The translations under genes and the position numbers were made by a program. Positions 51,384-59,875 of a DNA stretch of 64,000 nucleotides are shown one piece after another. The stretch lies in contig CATWNM010000009.1 in NCBI GenBank assembly GCA_958352145.1, forward strand, positions 1-64,000, given 5' to 3'. The DNA is from an uncultured Eubacteriales bacterium. Its GTDB lineage: Bacteria; Bacillota; Clostridia; Oscillospirales; CAG-272. The notes below the pieces were generated by a model. The model made no database searches, had not been told where the DNA came from, and saw only the letters and a program-made list of their open reading frames with translations. Every line of letters starts with the position of its first letter. Within the stretch, counting starts at the first letter, position 1.

Positions 51384-52652
51384 ATGCGTATCGACACCAA
51401 ATGCCTGCAGGCAGGATATACGCCGAAATCCGGCGACCCCCGCGTGCTGCCGATCTATCAAAGCACAACGTATAAATACGACTCCTCAAAAGCGCTGGGC
51501 GAATTGTTTGATTTACAGCGCGAAGGGCACATGTACACGCGGATTTCCAATCCAACCGTCGCCGCCGTAGAAGAAAAACTCTCGGCGCTGGAAGGCGGCG
51601 TCGGCGCGCTCTGCACCTCGTCCGGACAAGCGGCCAGTTTCATTGCGATCGCCAATATCGCCTCAGCCGGCGACAATTTTGTGAGCCTATCCTCGATTTA
51701 CGGCGGCACCGTCAATCTTTTCGCTGTGACCATGAAGCGCTTCGGGATCGAGGTGCGTTTCGCTACGCCCGAAATGACCGACGCAGAAATTGAAGCGCTC
51801 TTCGACGCGCGCACACGCGCCCTCTTTGGCGAAACGATCGCCAATCCCGCGCTGCGTGTGTTGGATATCGAGCGCTTTGCCGGCCTTGCGCACAAAATGG
51901 GCGTTCCGCTGATCGTGGACAATACCTTCGCAACCCCCGTTCTCTGCTGTCCGTTTGAGTTCGGCGCAGATATCATCATTCATTCCACGACAAAGTACCT
52001 CGACGGCCATGCACAGGTCGTCGGCGGCGCGATTGTGGACAGCGGGCGTTTTGACTGGGAAAAGGACAGCCGGTATCCCGAATTGTCCACGCCGGATGAT
52101 TCTTATCACGGCGTCGTCTATACGAAACAGTTCGGCCGGGCGGCTTACATTACCAAAGCACGAGTACAACTTATGCGAGATCTTGGCGCCGCACCCGCGC
52201 CGCTCGCCGCTTATATTCTGAATCTCGGCATGGAAACGCTCGCTCTGCGCATGGAGCGCCACTGCTCAAACGCCCTGACCGTCGCGAAAATGCTTCGGCA
52301 GCATCCCGCCGTCTCTTTTGTAAACTATCCTGCGCTCGACGGAGACAGCGAATATGCGCTCGCGCAAAAATATCTGCCGAAAGGAACCTCCGGCGTGATC
52401 GCGTTCGGCCTTCACGGCGGCCGGGCGGCAGCAGCAAAATTCATGGATTCCCTGAAGCTTGCCGCGATCGTCGTGCACGTAGCGGACGCGCGTACCTGCG
52501 TTTTGCACCCTGCTAGCACCACCCACCGCCAACTGACCGACGAACAACTCCGGGACGCAGGCGTTCTGCCTGAACTCGTACGCCTTTCGGTCGGCATTGA
52601 AAATCCGGAGGATATTTTAGAGGACATCCAAAACGCACTCGCAACGCTCTGA
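51384..52652 (+). CDS. metY: O-acetylhomoserine sulfhydrylase (aminocarboxypropyltransferase)
   Basis: 422 residues from the ATG at 51384 with AAGGAAGGAAG upstream. PLP-dependent Cys/Met-metabolism family: TLHxG-like start (TKCLQAGY), YTRISNPTVAAVEEKLSALEGG in two segments, VDNTFATPVL and the PLP-Lys block HSTTKYLDGH. Length over 400 and the long insertion before the PLP lysine mark the O-acetylhomoserine type (MetY) rather than MetB/MetC. It makes homocysteine from O-acetylhomoserine and sulfide. metA follows after 15 nt. No SAM riboswitch is seen in the short upstream gap. Confidence 0.92.
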   Translation: MRIDTKCLQAGYTPKSGDPRVLPIYQSTTYKYDSSKALGELFDLQREGHMYTRISNPTVAAVEEKLSALEGGVGALCTSSGQAASFIAIANIASAGDNFVSLSSIYGGTVNLFAVTMKRFGIEVRFATPEMTDAEIEALFDARTRALFGETIANPALRVLDIERFAGLAHKMGVPLIVDNTFATPVLCCPFEFGADIIIHSTTKYLDGHAQVVGGAIVDSGRFDWEKDSRYPELSTPDDSYHGVVYTKQFGRAAYITKARVQLMRDLGAAPAPLAAYILNLGMETLALRMERHCSNALTVAKMLRQHPAVSFVNYPALDGDSEYALAQKYLPKGTSGVIAFGLHGGRAAAAKFMDSLKLAAIVVHVADARTCVLHPASTTHRQLTDEQLRDAGVLPELVRLSVGIENPEDILEDIQNALATL

Positions 52653-52667
52653 GCGCAGGAGGTACTT

Positions 52668-53621
52668 ATGCCAATCAAAATACCGAATCTGCTTCCGGCC
52701 ACTGGAACGCTCGAGAGCGAAAACATTTTTGTTATCACGGAAACGCGGGCCGTCACGCAGGATATCCGTCCGCTTCGGCTGCTGATCCTGAATCTGATGC
52801 CGACGAAGATCACGACCGAAACGCAGCTTGCGCGCCTGCTCGGCAATACGCCGCTGCAAGTCGAAATGGAACTGTGCAAAACCTCCACGCACAAATCCAA
52901 AAATACTTCCGAAGAACATATGCTCGCCTTTTACAGGACTTTTGACGAAATCCGGGACAACCGCTACGACGGCATGGTCATTACCGGCGCGCCGGTGGAG
53001 CGGATGCCGTTTGAAGACGTGGAATATTGGGCCGAACTGTGCGAAATCATGGAATGGAGCAAAACCCATGTGACCAGTACCCTGCACATCTGCTGGGGCG
53101 CGCAGGCCGGACTGTACTATCACTACGGCATCCAAAAACGGCCGTTGGATAAAAAAATGTTCGGCGTGTTCCGGCACCATGTGGAATATAAGCGTTCAAT
53201 TCTTTTCCGTGGATTTGACGACGTGTTTTTTGTTCCTCACTCCCGTCACACAGCGGTAGACCGCGCCGATATCGAAGCCTGCAGCGCGCTGCGGATCCTT
53301 GCTTCATCGGAAGAAGCGGGCGTATACGCAGTTATCGCCGGACATGGCCGGCAAATTTTCATTATGGGCCACTCAGAATACGATGCGGATACGCTGAAGC
53401 TGGAATATCTGCGTGACAAAAGCGCTGGCCTGCCGATCGAAGTCCCAAAAAACTATTTCCCAAACGATGACGACACAAAAGAACCGCCGGTCACCTGGCG
53501 TTCCGCAGCCAACCTGCTCTATTCCAATTGGCTGAACTACTTCGTCTATCAATCCACGCCTTACGATATCAAAAATGTCGGTACGCCCGAAAAAAACGGC
53601 TGCGCTTCGCATGAAGCATGA
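52668..53621 (+). CDS. metAA: Homoserine O-acetyltransferase (MetA family)
   Basis: 317 residues, normal. Family blocks: LLILNLMPTKITTETQL, THKSKNTSEEHMLAFYRTF in part, the catalytic Cys in LHICWGAQAGLYYHYG, and the late GHSEYDADTL with its catalytic His-Glu. In GAPVERM the Glu occupies the position where E. coli MetA has Gly (GAPLGLV); from the literature Glu there means acetyl-CoA rather than succinyl-CoA use. This agrees with the adjacent metY. AGGAGG precedes the ATG. Confidence 0.93.
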   Translation: MPIKIPNLLPATGTLESENIFVITETRAVTQDIRPLRLLILNLMPTKITTETQLARLLGNTPLQVEMELCKTSTHKSKNTSEEHMLAFYRTFDEIRDNRYDGMVITGAPVERMPFEDVEYWAELCEIMEWSKTHVTSTLHICWGAQAGLYYHYGIQKRPLDKKMFGVFRHHVEYKRSILFRGFDDVFFVPHSRHTAVDRADIEACSALRILASSEEAGVYAVIAGHGRQIFIMGHSEYDADTLKLEYLRDKSAGLPIEVPKNYFPNDDDTKEPPVTWRSAANLLYSNWLNYFVYQSTPYDIKNVGTPEKNGCASHEA

Positions 53622-53708
53622 CGCCGCTTTCCGCCGCGCCAATACGAAAAAATTCTGCGCTGCACGGAGATACGTTTCGTAAGGAAGCTGACACCCGCTG
53701 AAATGCAC

Positions 53709-53737
53709 TTGCTTTTCGGCGGGTACTGCTTTATAAA
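53709..53737 (+). promoter_or_regulatory. Probable sigma-A promoter of the nucleoside phosphorylase gene
   Basis: TTGCTT, 17-nt spacer, TATAAA, 41 nt before the ATG. Confidence 0.6.
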
Positions 53738-53777
53738 GAGTTAATCAACCAATAGACAGTCCGAAAAGGAGAGCAAT

Positions 53778-54542
53778 ATGTTAAGTAAAAATGACTTCCC
53801 GGTGCTGGAATTTGATGATAACCCAACAGCAAAATTAAATCCGATAAATCTTGCGTATGGGAAATTTGAGACAAACAAAATGATAATCACATTCTTCCCG
53901 GAAGTTGTGAACAGGCTGGTAACGAACGGACAAATTACCAAGGAGCGGTCGATACCCTGCGAAAATCCTTTGATGATCTACCGCTTTACAGAGCAGCCCG
54001 ATGTGTTGTTGACACTCGGACAGGTTGGCTGTCCTGCTTGTGCGGGGAATCTGGATTTATTTCATGCAATGGGCATTACGAAAGTCATGTTCTGCGGCGG
54101 AGGCGGCGTCCTTGACCGTAACATCGGGGTTGGCCAGATCCTAGTGGTAGAGGGAGCCATCAGAGATGAAGGCTTTTCTTATCAGTACATTGCGCCGTCA
54201 AGGGTAATTCATACAAATCCGGAAGTTACTGATAAAATCAAAACATATCTGAAGCAAAGCGACATTCCATATCTTCGCGGCCTGACTTGGACGACAGACG
54301 CTATTTTCCGGGAAACAACCGACCGAATCAGCAGTAGAAAAGGGGAAGGCGCGAAAATTGTGGAAATGGAACAGGCCGGGTGCATTGCCGTTGCGCAATT
54401 CAGGAACTTTGCCTATGGCGCGTTGATCTATGGCGGGGATGATCTTTCAGGAGAAGAATGGTCCGGAAGAGGCTGGAATAGCCGCGAGGGGATCCGGCAC
54501 GATTTAGTTATGTTGTGTAAAAAACTGGTCGGGATCATTTGA
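53778..54542 (+). CDS. Nucleoside phosphorylase family protein
   Basis: 254 residues of the PNP/UDP phosphorylase fold: VLLTLGQVGCPACAGNLDLFHAMG early, MFCGGGGVLDRNIGVGQILVVEGAIRDEG in the core, YLRGLTWTTDAIFRETTDRI and the ribose/base site VEMEQAGCIAVAQFR (common form VEMEAAG). It splits a nucleoside with phosphate; purine or uridine choice cannot be settled. AAAGGAG precedes the ATG. Codon use is visibly AT-richer than its neighbours and it sits alone between its own promoter and a terminator, so recent acquisition is possible. Confidence 0.85.
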   Translation: MLSKNDFPVLEFDDNPTAKLNPINLAYGKFETNKMIITFFPEVVNRLVTNGQITKERSIPCENPLMIYRFTEQPDVLLTLGQVGCPACAGNLDLFHAMGITKVMFCGGGGVLDRNIGVGQILVVEGAIRDEGFSYQYIAPSRVIHTNPEVTDKIKTYLKQSDIPYLRGLTWTTDAIFRETTDRISSRKGEGAKIVEMEQAGCIAVAQFRNFAYGALIYGGDDLSGEEWSGRGWNSREGIRHDLVMLCKKLVGII

Positions 54543-54622
54543 ACAGGCTGGACAATTTTAATTTATCGCTCTCCCCCACAGGCGCTTCCCTGAAAGTGTC
54601 ATAGTGGAATACACAGTATAAA

Positions 54623-54659
54623 AAGGGCAAGGCAAACCAAAATGGTCTGCCTTACCCTT
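54623..54659. terminator. Bidirectional terminator
   Basis: AAGGGCAAGGCA and TGCCTTACCCTT with a single mismatch and a 13-nt loop. On the minus strand it is followed by TTTTTATACTG, serving the DUF1624-like gene. Confidence 0.75.
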
Positions 54660-54721
54660 AACTTCTTTATGAGAGGACGTCCTGACAGCGCGGAATTTTT
54701 TTAAGTGAAACGCACGCGCAG

Positions 54722-55456
54722 TTAAAATAGGCACGCAAAAATCAAATACATAACCGGCTGGTGCACAAGATAAATAACGAGTGAACGGCGTCCAAACCAC
54801 TCAAGCAACTGACTTTTGCCCCGCTCCAATATGTGCATCCAGCCGTTTTCATTCCACACGCGGCAGAAAAAATAGCCGGCGATATACAGAAACAGCCAAG
54901 GAAACAGAGAAAAATAATCCGAGGAATAAAAGCCATTCGGCGGGAATCCCAAGTATGCCGTCAGCAAATTTCGATATAACGCGCCGGGCAGCTTGTACAG
55001 ATTTAAATTTTCAAACCCCAAATACCCCCGATTTATATTTCTTGTCAGCGCAAACAGCAAAAGGCTGGCCAAAAAACCGATTTCGGCAAGACATTTCTTC
55101 AAAACAGGCTCAAGCAAAAACACAAGCAGCATACAGGAACCAAGCAATGTCAGCACGCCGCACAAAATCCGGTTCTGCGGTACAAAAACAACTGTGGCAA
55201 ACGATACCAAAATGCCTGCAAGGAAAACCTGTATGCCTCTTTTTAAATTTTTTCTTCCCAAAGGCTGGCAAAAACCGGACAGAAAAATGAATGTCCAGCA
55301 AATATACTGCTGCCATATATAGGCAGCCTCCGACCGGTACCACTGCCAACGAAAATCCAATACATATACAAAATCCCATACTGCGTGGTAAACGATCATA
55401 TTGAGAAGCGCAAATCCCCGTATGCCGTCTAAAACGGCATATCGTTTTTCGGTCAT
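54722..55456 (-). CDS. DUF1624/HGSNAT-like multi-pass membrane acyltransferase-type protein
   Basis: 244 residues from the ATG at 55456 with GGAG upstream (a GTG six bases before it is closer to the RBS). Seven to eight transmembrane helices. Blocks RYAVLDGIRGFALLNMIVYHAVWDFVY, WQQYICWTFIFLSGFCQPLGRKNLKRG in part and LVIYLVHQPVMYLIF match the heparan-alpha-glucosaminide N-acetyltransferase catalytic family (DUF1624). The His in MIVYHAVWD is conserved. A transmembrane acetyl transfer is inferred; substrate unknown. Monocistronic with a consensus promoter. Confidence 0.85.
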   Translation of the reverse strand: MTEKRYAVLDGIRGFALLNMIVYHAVWDFVYVLDFRWQWYRSEAAYIWQQYICWTFIFLSGFCQPLGRKNLKRGIQVFLAGILVSFATVVFVPQNRILCGVLTLLGSCMLLVFLLEPVLKKCLAEIGFLASLLLFALTRNINRGYLGFENLNLYKLPGALYRNLLTAYLGFPPNGFYSSDYFSLFPWLFLYIAGYFFCRVWNENGWMHILERGKSQLLEWFGRRSLVIYLVHQPVMYLIFACLF

Positions 55457-55500
55457 ATTCACTTTTCTCCGTACAATTTTTTTACAATAGCTTTTTCTAA

Positions 55501-55529
55501 ATTATAGCTTTCAGAATTGAAAATGTCAA
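55501..55529 (-). promoter_or_regulatory. Consensus sigma-A promoter of the DUF1624-like gene
   Basis: Minus strand TTGACA, 17-nt spacer, TATAAT. Confidence 0.85.
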
Positions 55530-55535
55530 GCACGC

Positions 55536-55579
55536 AAAGCGGCGCTCTGCGGTTCATGTGAGCCGCAGAACGCCGCTTT
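55536..55579 (-). terminator. Terminator of the purO-AICAR transformylase operon
   Basis: AAAGCGGCG and CGCCGCTTT flank an inner CTGCGG/CCGCAG stem. It is 18 nt past the AICAR transformylase stop. U-tract weak. Confidence 0.7.
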
Positions 55580-55596
55580 GGTTTTATAATCAATGT

Positions 55597-56781
55597 TTAA
55601 TGATGAAACAGTCGCATACCGGTAAACGCCATGGCAATGCCGTATTTATTGCAGCAATCGATCACGACGTCGTCACGGATAGACCCACCGGGTTCGGCAA
55701 TATAGGAAACGCCGCTTTTTCTTGCACGCTCAATGTTATCGTCAAACGGGAAAAACGCATCCGAGCCGACGCTGACACCGCTGACTGCAGACAAATATGC
55801 CTCGGTTTCCTCCTTTGTCAGCGGTTCCGGGCGCCGGGTAAAGTATTTCTGCCAAATTCCCTCAGCGCATACGTCCTCTTCATTTTTATTGATGTAGCCG
55901 TCGATCACATTATCGCGGTCAGGACGGCCAAGCTCGGGTTTGAACGGAAGCTCCAGCACCTTTTGATATTGCCGAAGCTGCCAGGTATCCGCTTTCGTCC
56001 CTGCAAGCCGAGTGCAGTGGATGCGGGACTGCTGCCCTGCGCCGACGCCGATCGCCTGTCCGCCGACAGCATAGCAGACCGAGTTTGACTGCGTGTATTT
56101 CAGCGTAATCAGCGCAATGATCAAATCGCGTTTCGCCTCTGCGGGAATATATTTATTTTCGGTCACGACATTGGAAAGCAGAGATTCGTCTATTTTAAAA
56201 TTGTTTCTTCCCTGCTCAAAAGTCACGCCGAAGACCTGTTTTTGTTCCTGCTCTTCGGGGACGTAATTTTCGTCGATCCGCACGATATTGTACTTTCCGC
56301 CCCGTTTGCTTTTCAGAATCTCCAGAGCTTCTTCCGTATATCCGGGCGCGATAACGCCGTCCGATACCTCTCGTTTAATCAGCTTTGCGGTAACCGTGTC
56401 GCACACGTCCGAAAGCGCAATCCAGTCTCCGAACGAACACATACGGTCCGTCCCGCGCGCCCGGGCATAGGCGCAGGCAAGCAAAGACGAATCAAGATCC
56501 TCAATATCGTCCACGAAACAGGCGCGTTTCAGCGGTTCCGGCAGCACAAGTCCAACCGCCGCCGAGGTGGGGCTGACATGTTTGAACGAAGTCGCCGCGG
56601 GCATGCCGAGCGCCGCTTTCAATTCTCGGACAAGCTGCCACGCGTTGAATGCGTCGAGAAAGTTGATATAGCCAGGCTTGCCGCAGAGGATTTCAATCGG
56701 CAGATCGCCGCCGTCCCGCATGAAAATCTTCGCCGGCTTCTGATTGGGATTACAGCCATATTTCAGTTCAAACTCTTTCAT
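55597..56781 (-). CDS. purH: Stand-alone AICAR transformylase (phosphoribosylaminoimidazolecarboxamide formyltransferase)
   Basis: 394 residues from the ATG at 56781 (MKEFELKYGCNPNQKPAKIFM in part), with AGGAGAG upstream; the longer frame to 56856 overlaps purO. It matches only the transformylase half of PurH: KYGCNPNQ, SFKHVSPTSAAVG, YTQSNSVCYAVGGQAIGVGAGQQSRIHCTRLAG in pieces and SDAFFPFDDNIE. The IMP cyclohydrolase (MGS-like) half is absent. It formylates AICAR with 10-formyl-THF. The missing cyclohydrolase is supplied by the PurO gene 11 nt upstream. Confidence 0.93.
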   Translation of the reverse strand: MKEFELKYGCNPNQKPAKIFMRDGGDLPIEILCGKPGYINFLDAFNAWQLVRELKAALGMPAATSFKHVSPTSAAVGLVLPEPLKRACFVDDIEDLDSSLLACAYARARGTDRMCSFGDWIALSDVCDTVTAKLIKREVSDGVIAPGYTEEALEILKSKRGGKYNIVRIDENYVPEEQEQKQVFGVTFEQGRNNFKIDESLLSNVVTENKYIPAEAKRDLIIALITLKYTQSNSVCYAVGGQAIGVGAGQQSRIHCTRLAGTKADTWQLRQYQKVLELPFKPELGRPDRDNVIDGYINKNEEDVCAEGIWQKYFTRRPEPLTKEETEAYLSAVSGVSVGSDAFFPFDDNIERARKSGVSYIAEPGGSIRDDVVIDCCNKYGIAMAFTGMRLFHH

Positions 56782-56791
56782 TTTTCTCTCC

Positions 56792-57511
56792 TCATTTGTT
56801 TTTATTGACCATACGATTCTGAATTTTGCCGTCCGCAAGGCGAACATAACGAACATACAGAGAAATCCGGTTCGCTTCGTTTAGATGACGCCAAATCTCA
56901 TCCGTAAAGGCGTCGATATCATCCGGAATCCGCACGCGCTCCGGCTCGCCCGTAAAGGTCGGAATCGGACTGCCATCATGATTGTAGGTGTGCAGGAAAT
57001 GCCCGAGTCCGGCAAGCGGCGCATAGGAAAACGTAAAGCGGTTGCAGGCGCTGCCCGCCGCGTCGGCGCTTTTCAAAATGCTCATTTTATAGGAAAAAGC
57101 CTGTCCTGAAAAAGTCAGCATAGCGCTGATGCGGGGCGTAAAGTTCGGCGCGTCAGGCTCAAAAGCGCGCGTATCGAGCGCATCCTCGAAGCGTCCGCCG
57201 TCCTTGACAAAATCATAGATCGTATCGGTCTGATCGCCGTTGGTCACGATCAGGCAGTCGTTCAGACGGCGAAGGGGCGAATAGATAATCAGCGAGGGAT
57301 CCTCTACCTTAGACGCGTCAAACGGATGAATCACCACCTCGTCTCCCTGTTCCACAAACACGCGATTTCGGCTGTTTTCACTTCGTCCCATGATGAAATA
57401 CGCCGCGGCGGCATACCGCGCATCCTCGCTCATACCAACGACGATCCCTCTCCCAACATAAGAATTGCCGGCAAGCAGCGTTCCAATGCTCTGCACATCA
57501 TAAATACCCAT
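56792..57511 (-). CDS. purO: IMP cyclohydrolase, PurO type
   Basis: 239 residues from the ATG at 57511 with GGAGG upstream. A longer frame to 57766 would run through the riboswitch and is rejected. NSYVGRGIVVGMSEDARYAAAAYFIMGRSENSRNR (split) and the later PRISAMLTF and FTGEPERV blocks fit the PF07826 family, first known from archaea and common in Clostridia. It closes FAICAR to IMP, the last purine step. It is not related to the MGS-like cyclohydrolase of PurH. Confidence 0.9.
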   Translation of the reverse strand: MGIYDVQSIGTLLAGNSYVGRGIVVGMSEDARYAAAAYFIMGRSENSRNRVFVEQGDEVVIHPFDASKVEDPSLIIYSPLRRLNDCLIVTNGDQTDTIYDFVKDGGRFEDALDTRAFEPDAPNFTPRISAMLTFSGQAFSYKMSILKSADAAGSACNRFTFSYAPLAGLGHFLHTYNHDGSPIPTFTGEPERVRIPDDIDAFTDEIWRHLNEANRISLYVRYVRLADGKIQNRMVNKNK

Positions 57512-57522
57512 GTCTCTCCTCC

Positions 57523-57557
57523 AAAAAAACAAGGACAGCCCCCAAATCAGGACTGCC
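57523..57557 (-). terminator. Expression-platform terminator of the ZTP riboswitch
   Basis: Minus strand GGGCAGTCC, loop of about 8 nt, GGGCTGTCC (9 bp with two G-U pairs), then TTGTTTTTTT. Its 5' arm begins in the aptamer's conserved 3' end (TCTGGGC), so ligand binding and termination would compete. Confidence 0.8.
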
Positions 57558-57621
57558 CAGACGGTCGGCTCGTATAATTTGTCGCTCCCCTGCGGTGCTC
57601 CGCAATTCCGTCGGTTACGGC
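57552..57621 (-). promoter_or_regulatory. ZTP (pfl) riboswitch aptamer
   Basis: On the minus strand the conserved pieces are GTAACCGACGG, a variable hairpin (TGCGG/CCGCA), GGGGAGCGAC, a short linker and GCCGACCGTCTGGGC. These match the pfl/ZTP class from memory, and the 5' GACGG can pair with the 3' CCGTC. The class senses ZMP/ZTP, which build up when AICAR transformylation is slow for lack of 10-formyl-THF. The genes controlled here are the AICAR-using enzymes themselves. Confidence 0.88.
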
Positions 57622-57638
57622 AAACTTCTTTTTCATTT

Positions 57639-57667
57639 ATTTTACTATTCCGCGCGTTTTTTGTCAA
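57639..57667 (-). promoter_or_regulatory. Sigma-A promoter of the riboswitch-controlled purine operon
   Basis: Minus strand TTGACA, 17-nt spacer, TAAAAT. The -35 box lies inside the last codons of the histidinol-phosphatase gene. Confidence 0.8.
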
Positions 57668-58466
57668 GTACAATTTTCGCATACGCGGCAAGCGCGGCGT
57701 CGTCATAGCCGCATTGCCTTGCAAAATCATAGGCGATTTGCCATCCTTTCGCCATTGACGGCGCAAAATGACAATCGCAGCTTAGCACGACAGGCAGCCC
57801 GTACTGCCGTACGCGGCGCAGAATCCGCGCCGACGGATACGGCGCCGTCCTGTATCCTCGGGTCACTGCGCCGCTGTTGATTTCTACAATTTTTCCGCTT
57901 GCCGCGATCTTTTGCAAAGCGCTTTCCCATGCCTGCACATAGCGCGGAGCTTCCTCGTCAAACAGGACGCTTCTCTCGTTGAACTTGACCAGCGTATCAA
58001 AATGCCCGATAATATCCACAAAAGGCAGATCCGCAAGCTTTGCCGCCTCGGCAAAATAATCCTCGGCAAAGCGCATCCAATCCCCGCCATACAGCCGCGC
58101 AACACCTGCGCGCAGAATATCCGCGGACTCGTCAATCGGCAGGCATTCTCCGTTTTTAAACAGATAATGCACCGAACCGATGACAAAATCATAGCCGGCC
58201 GGCAGGTCGTTGCTGTAGAGGTCATGCTCGATGCCGCAGAGAATTTTGATTCTGTCCGCATATTCGTCCCGCAGCGCGCCGATCTCCGCACGGTAGGCCG
58301 CCGTTTTCTCACGGCTCATACAATAATTCGGGTCGAAGGACGTATAGGCGTGTCCTGAAAAGCCAAGGGCGTCAAACCCACCCGCAACGGCCGCCTCTGC
58401 CATGTCGCGGGCGCTGCTGCGGCCGTCGCAGTATGTCGTATGCGTATGAAAATTCGTCTTCATCAT
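57645..58466 (-). CDS. hisK: Histidinol-phosphatase, PHP family
   Basis: 273 residues. PHP-domain metal motifs: FHTHTTYCDG (His7, His9), GFSGHAY, GIEHDLYS, GSVHYL, IIGHFDTLVKFN and a late SCDCHFA. It removes phosphate from L-histidinol-phosphate. Start overlaps the hisIE stop (ATG ATG with a TGA). Last gene of the his operon; its end contains the purO promoter. Confidence 0.9.
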   Translation of the reverse strand: MMKTNFHTHTTYCDGRSSARDMAEAAVAGGFDALGFSGHAYTSFDPNYCMSREKTAAYRAEIGALRDEYADRIKILCGIEHDLYSNDLPAGYDFVIGSVHYLFKNGECLPIDESADILRAGVARLYGGDWMRFAEDYFAEAAKLADLPFVDIIGHFDTLVKFNERSVLFDEEAPRYVQAWESALQKIAASGKIVEINSGAVTRGYRTAPYPSARILRRVRQYGLPVVLSCDCHFAPSMAKGWQIAYDFARQCGYDDAALAAYAKIVLDKKRAE

Positions 58467-59113
58467 TTCGTCATTTTTTCCTGCTTAACTTTGTGATCGA
58501 TGACATGACGGGAGGCCAGTTCCCTGCGGATATCGTCAGCCGAAAGGCCCATCTCGGTCATTAAAACCAGCACATGATAAACAAGGTCGGAAATTTCATA
58601 AATCGTTTCCGCGCGGTCGCCCGCCTTACCCGCAATAATGACCTCCGTGCACTCCTCGCCTACTTTTTTCAAAATTTTGTCTATGCCTTTGTCAAACAGA
58701 TAGGTGGTATAGGAGCCTTCTTTGGGTTCGGTTTTTCTTCCCTCGATCAGCTTCTGCAAGCCGTCAATCGAAAAACGCTCCGCGCCGGACGTCTCATATA
58801 CCGTCTCAAAAAAACAGGAATCCGCACCGGTATGACAGGCGGGGCCATCCTTGTGCACAAGCACGGTGAGTGCATCCCGGTCACAGTCCGCCGTGATCCG
58901 CAGAATGTGCTGATAATTGCCGCTGGTCTCGCCCTTTTTCCAAAGCGTCTTCCGAGAGCGGCTGTAAAAGCAGGTCATACCTGTTTCCATCGAAATTTTC
59001 AGGCTTTCCCGGTTCATATAAGCCAGCGTGAGCACCCGCCCGGTATCCGCATCGGTCACAACCGCGGGAATCAGTCCGTTTTCATCAAATTTCAGCGTTT
59101 CAATATCAAACAT
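58463..59113 (-). CDS. hisIE: Bifunctional phosphoribosyl-AMP cyclohydrolase/phosphoribosyl-ATP pyrophosphatase
   Basis: 216 residues. The HisI domain (about 1-105) has VTDADTGRVLTLAYMNRESL in part, FYSRSRKTLWKKGETSG and the metal/zinc Cys-Asp block (ADCDRDALTVLV, GPACHTG). The HisE domain (about 120-205) has KKVGEECTEVIIAGK and DLVYHVLVLM. It does steps 2 and 3 of histidine synthesis. Three nt after hisF. Confidence 0.95.
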   Translation of the reverse strand: MFDIETLKFDENGLIPAVVTDADTGRVLTLAYMNRESLKISMETGMTCFYSRSRKTLWKKGETSGNYQHILRITADCDRDALTVLVHKDGPACHTGADSCFFETVYETSGAERFSIDGLQKLIEGRKTEPKEGSYTTYLFDKGIDKILKKVGEECTEVIIAGKAGDRAETIYEISDLVYHVLVLMTEMGLSADDIRRELASRHVIDHKVKQEKMTK

Positions 59114-59116
59114 AAA

Positions 59117-59875
59117 TCAAATCCTCACATTGATATGATTTTCCCGGAGCACGCGCTTGAGCTCCGGAATTTTTACCGTACCGAAATGGAAAATGGAAGC
59201 GGCAAGCCCCGCGTCCACCGCCGGCAGCGTCTGAAACAGCGTCACAAAATCCGCAATGCAGCCGGCGCCGCCCGAGGCAATCACCGGCACGTGAACCGCG
59301 CGGGAAACTGCGTCGAGCATTTCCAGATCAAAACCGCCGCGCACACCGTCGGTGTCGATGGAATTGAGTACGACCTCGCCCGCGCCCTCTCCCACACAGC
59401 GGCGCAGCCACTCGACCGCCTCAAGTCCCGTATCTATACGACCGCCCTTGGCAAATACATGCAGCGCGCCGCCGACGCGCTTAACATCAGCCGAGATAAC
59501 TACGCATTGGTCGCCGTATTTTTTCGCCGCCTCGCCAATGAGCGCAGGGTTGTCGATCGCGCCTGTGTTGACGCTGACTTTATCCGCGCCGCATTTGAGC
59601 ACGCGGTCAAAATCCGCCACCGAGCGTATGCCGCCCCCCACCGTCAGCGGAATGAAGATCTCGGACGCAACCGCGCGCAGAATGTCCGTAAAAAGCGCGC
59701 GTCCCTCGGCGGAAGCCGTAATGTCGTAAAAAACCAATTCGTCCGCACCGCTGTCGCTGTACAGGCGCGCAAGTCCAACCGGCGAGGACACGTCGCTTAA
59801 ATCTTCAAAATTTACCCCTTTGACCACGCGGCCGTCCCGCACGTCCAGGCAAGGGATGATCCGTTTGGTAATCAT
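59117..59875 (-). CDS. hisF: Imidazole glycerol phosphate synthase cyclase subunit HisF
   Basis: 252 residues from the ATG at 59875 with GGAGG upstream; the frame to 60094 lies in hisA. TIM barrel with catalytic Asp11 (RIIPCLDVRDGRVVKG) and Asp131-region VVISADVKR, plus phosphate loops VGGGIRS and ASGGAGC. With HisH it makes IGP and releases AICAR. Overlaps the hisA stop by 4 nt. Confidence 0.97.
   Translation of the reverse strand: MITKRIIPCLDVRDGRVVKGVNFEDLSDVSSPVGLARLYSDSGADELVFYDITASAEGRALFTDILRAVASEIFIPLTVGGGIRSVADFDRVLKCGADKVSVNTGAIDNPALIGEAAKKYGDQCVVISADVKRVGGALHVFAKGGRIDTGLEAVEWLRRCVGEGAGEVVLNSIDTDGVRGGFDLEMLDAVSRAVHVPVIASGGAGCIADFVTLFQTLPAVDAGLAASIFHFGTVKIPELKRVLRENHINVRI

Noticed and set aside
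57512..57766. N-terminal extension of purO to 57766
   Set aside because: It would translate the ZTP riboswitch and terminator; the ATG at 57511 has a strong RBS and starts the conserved domain.
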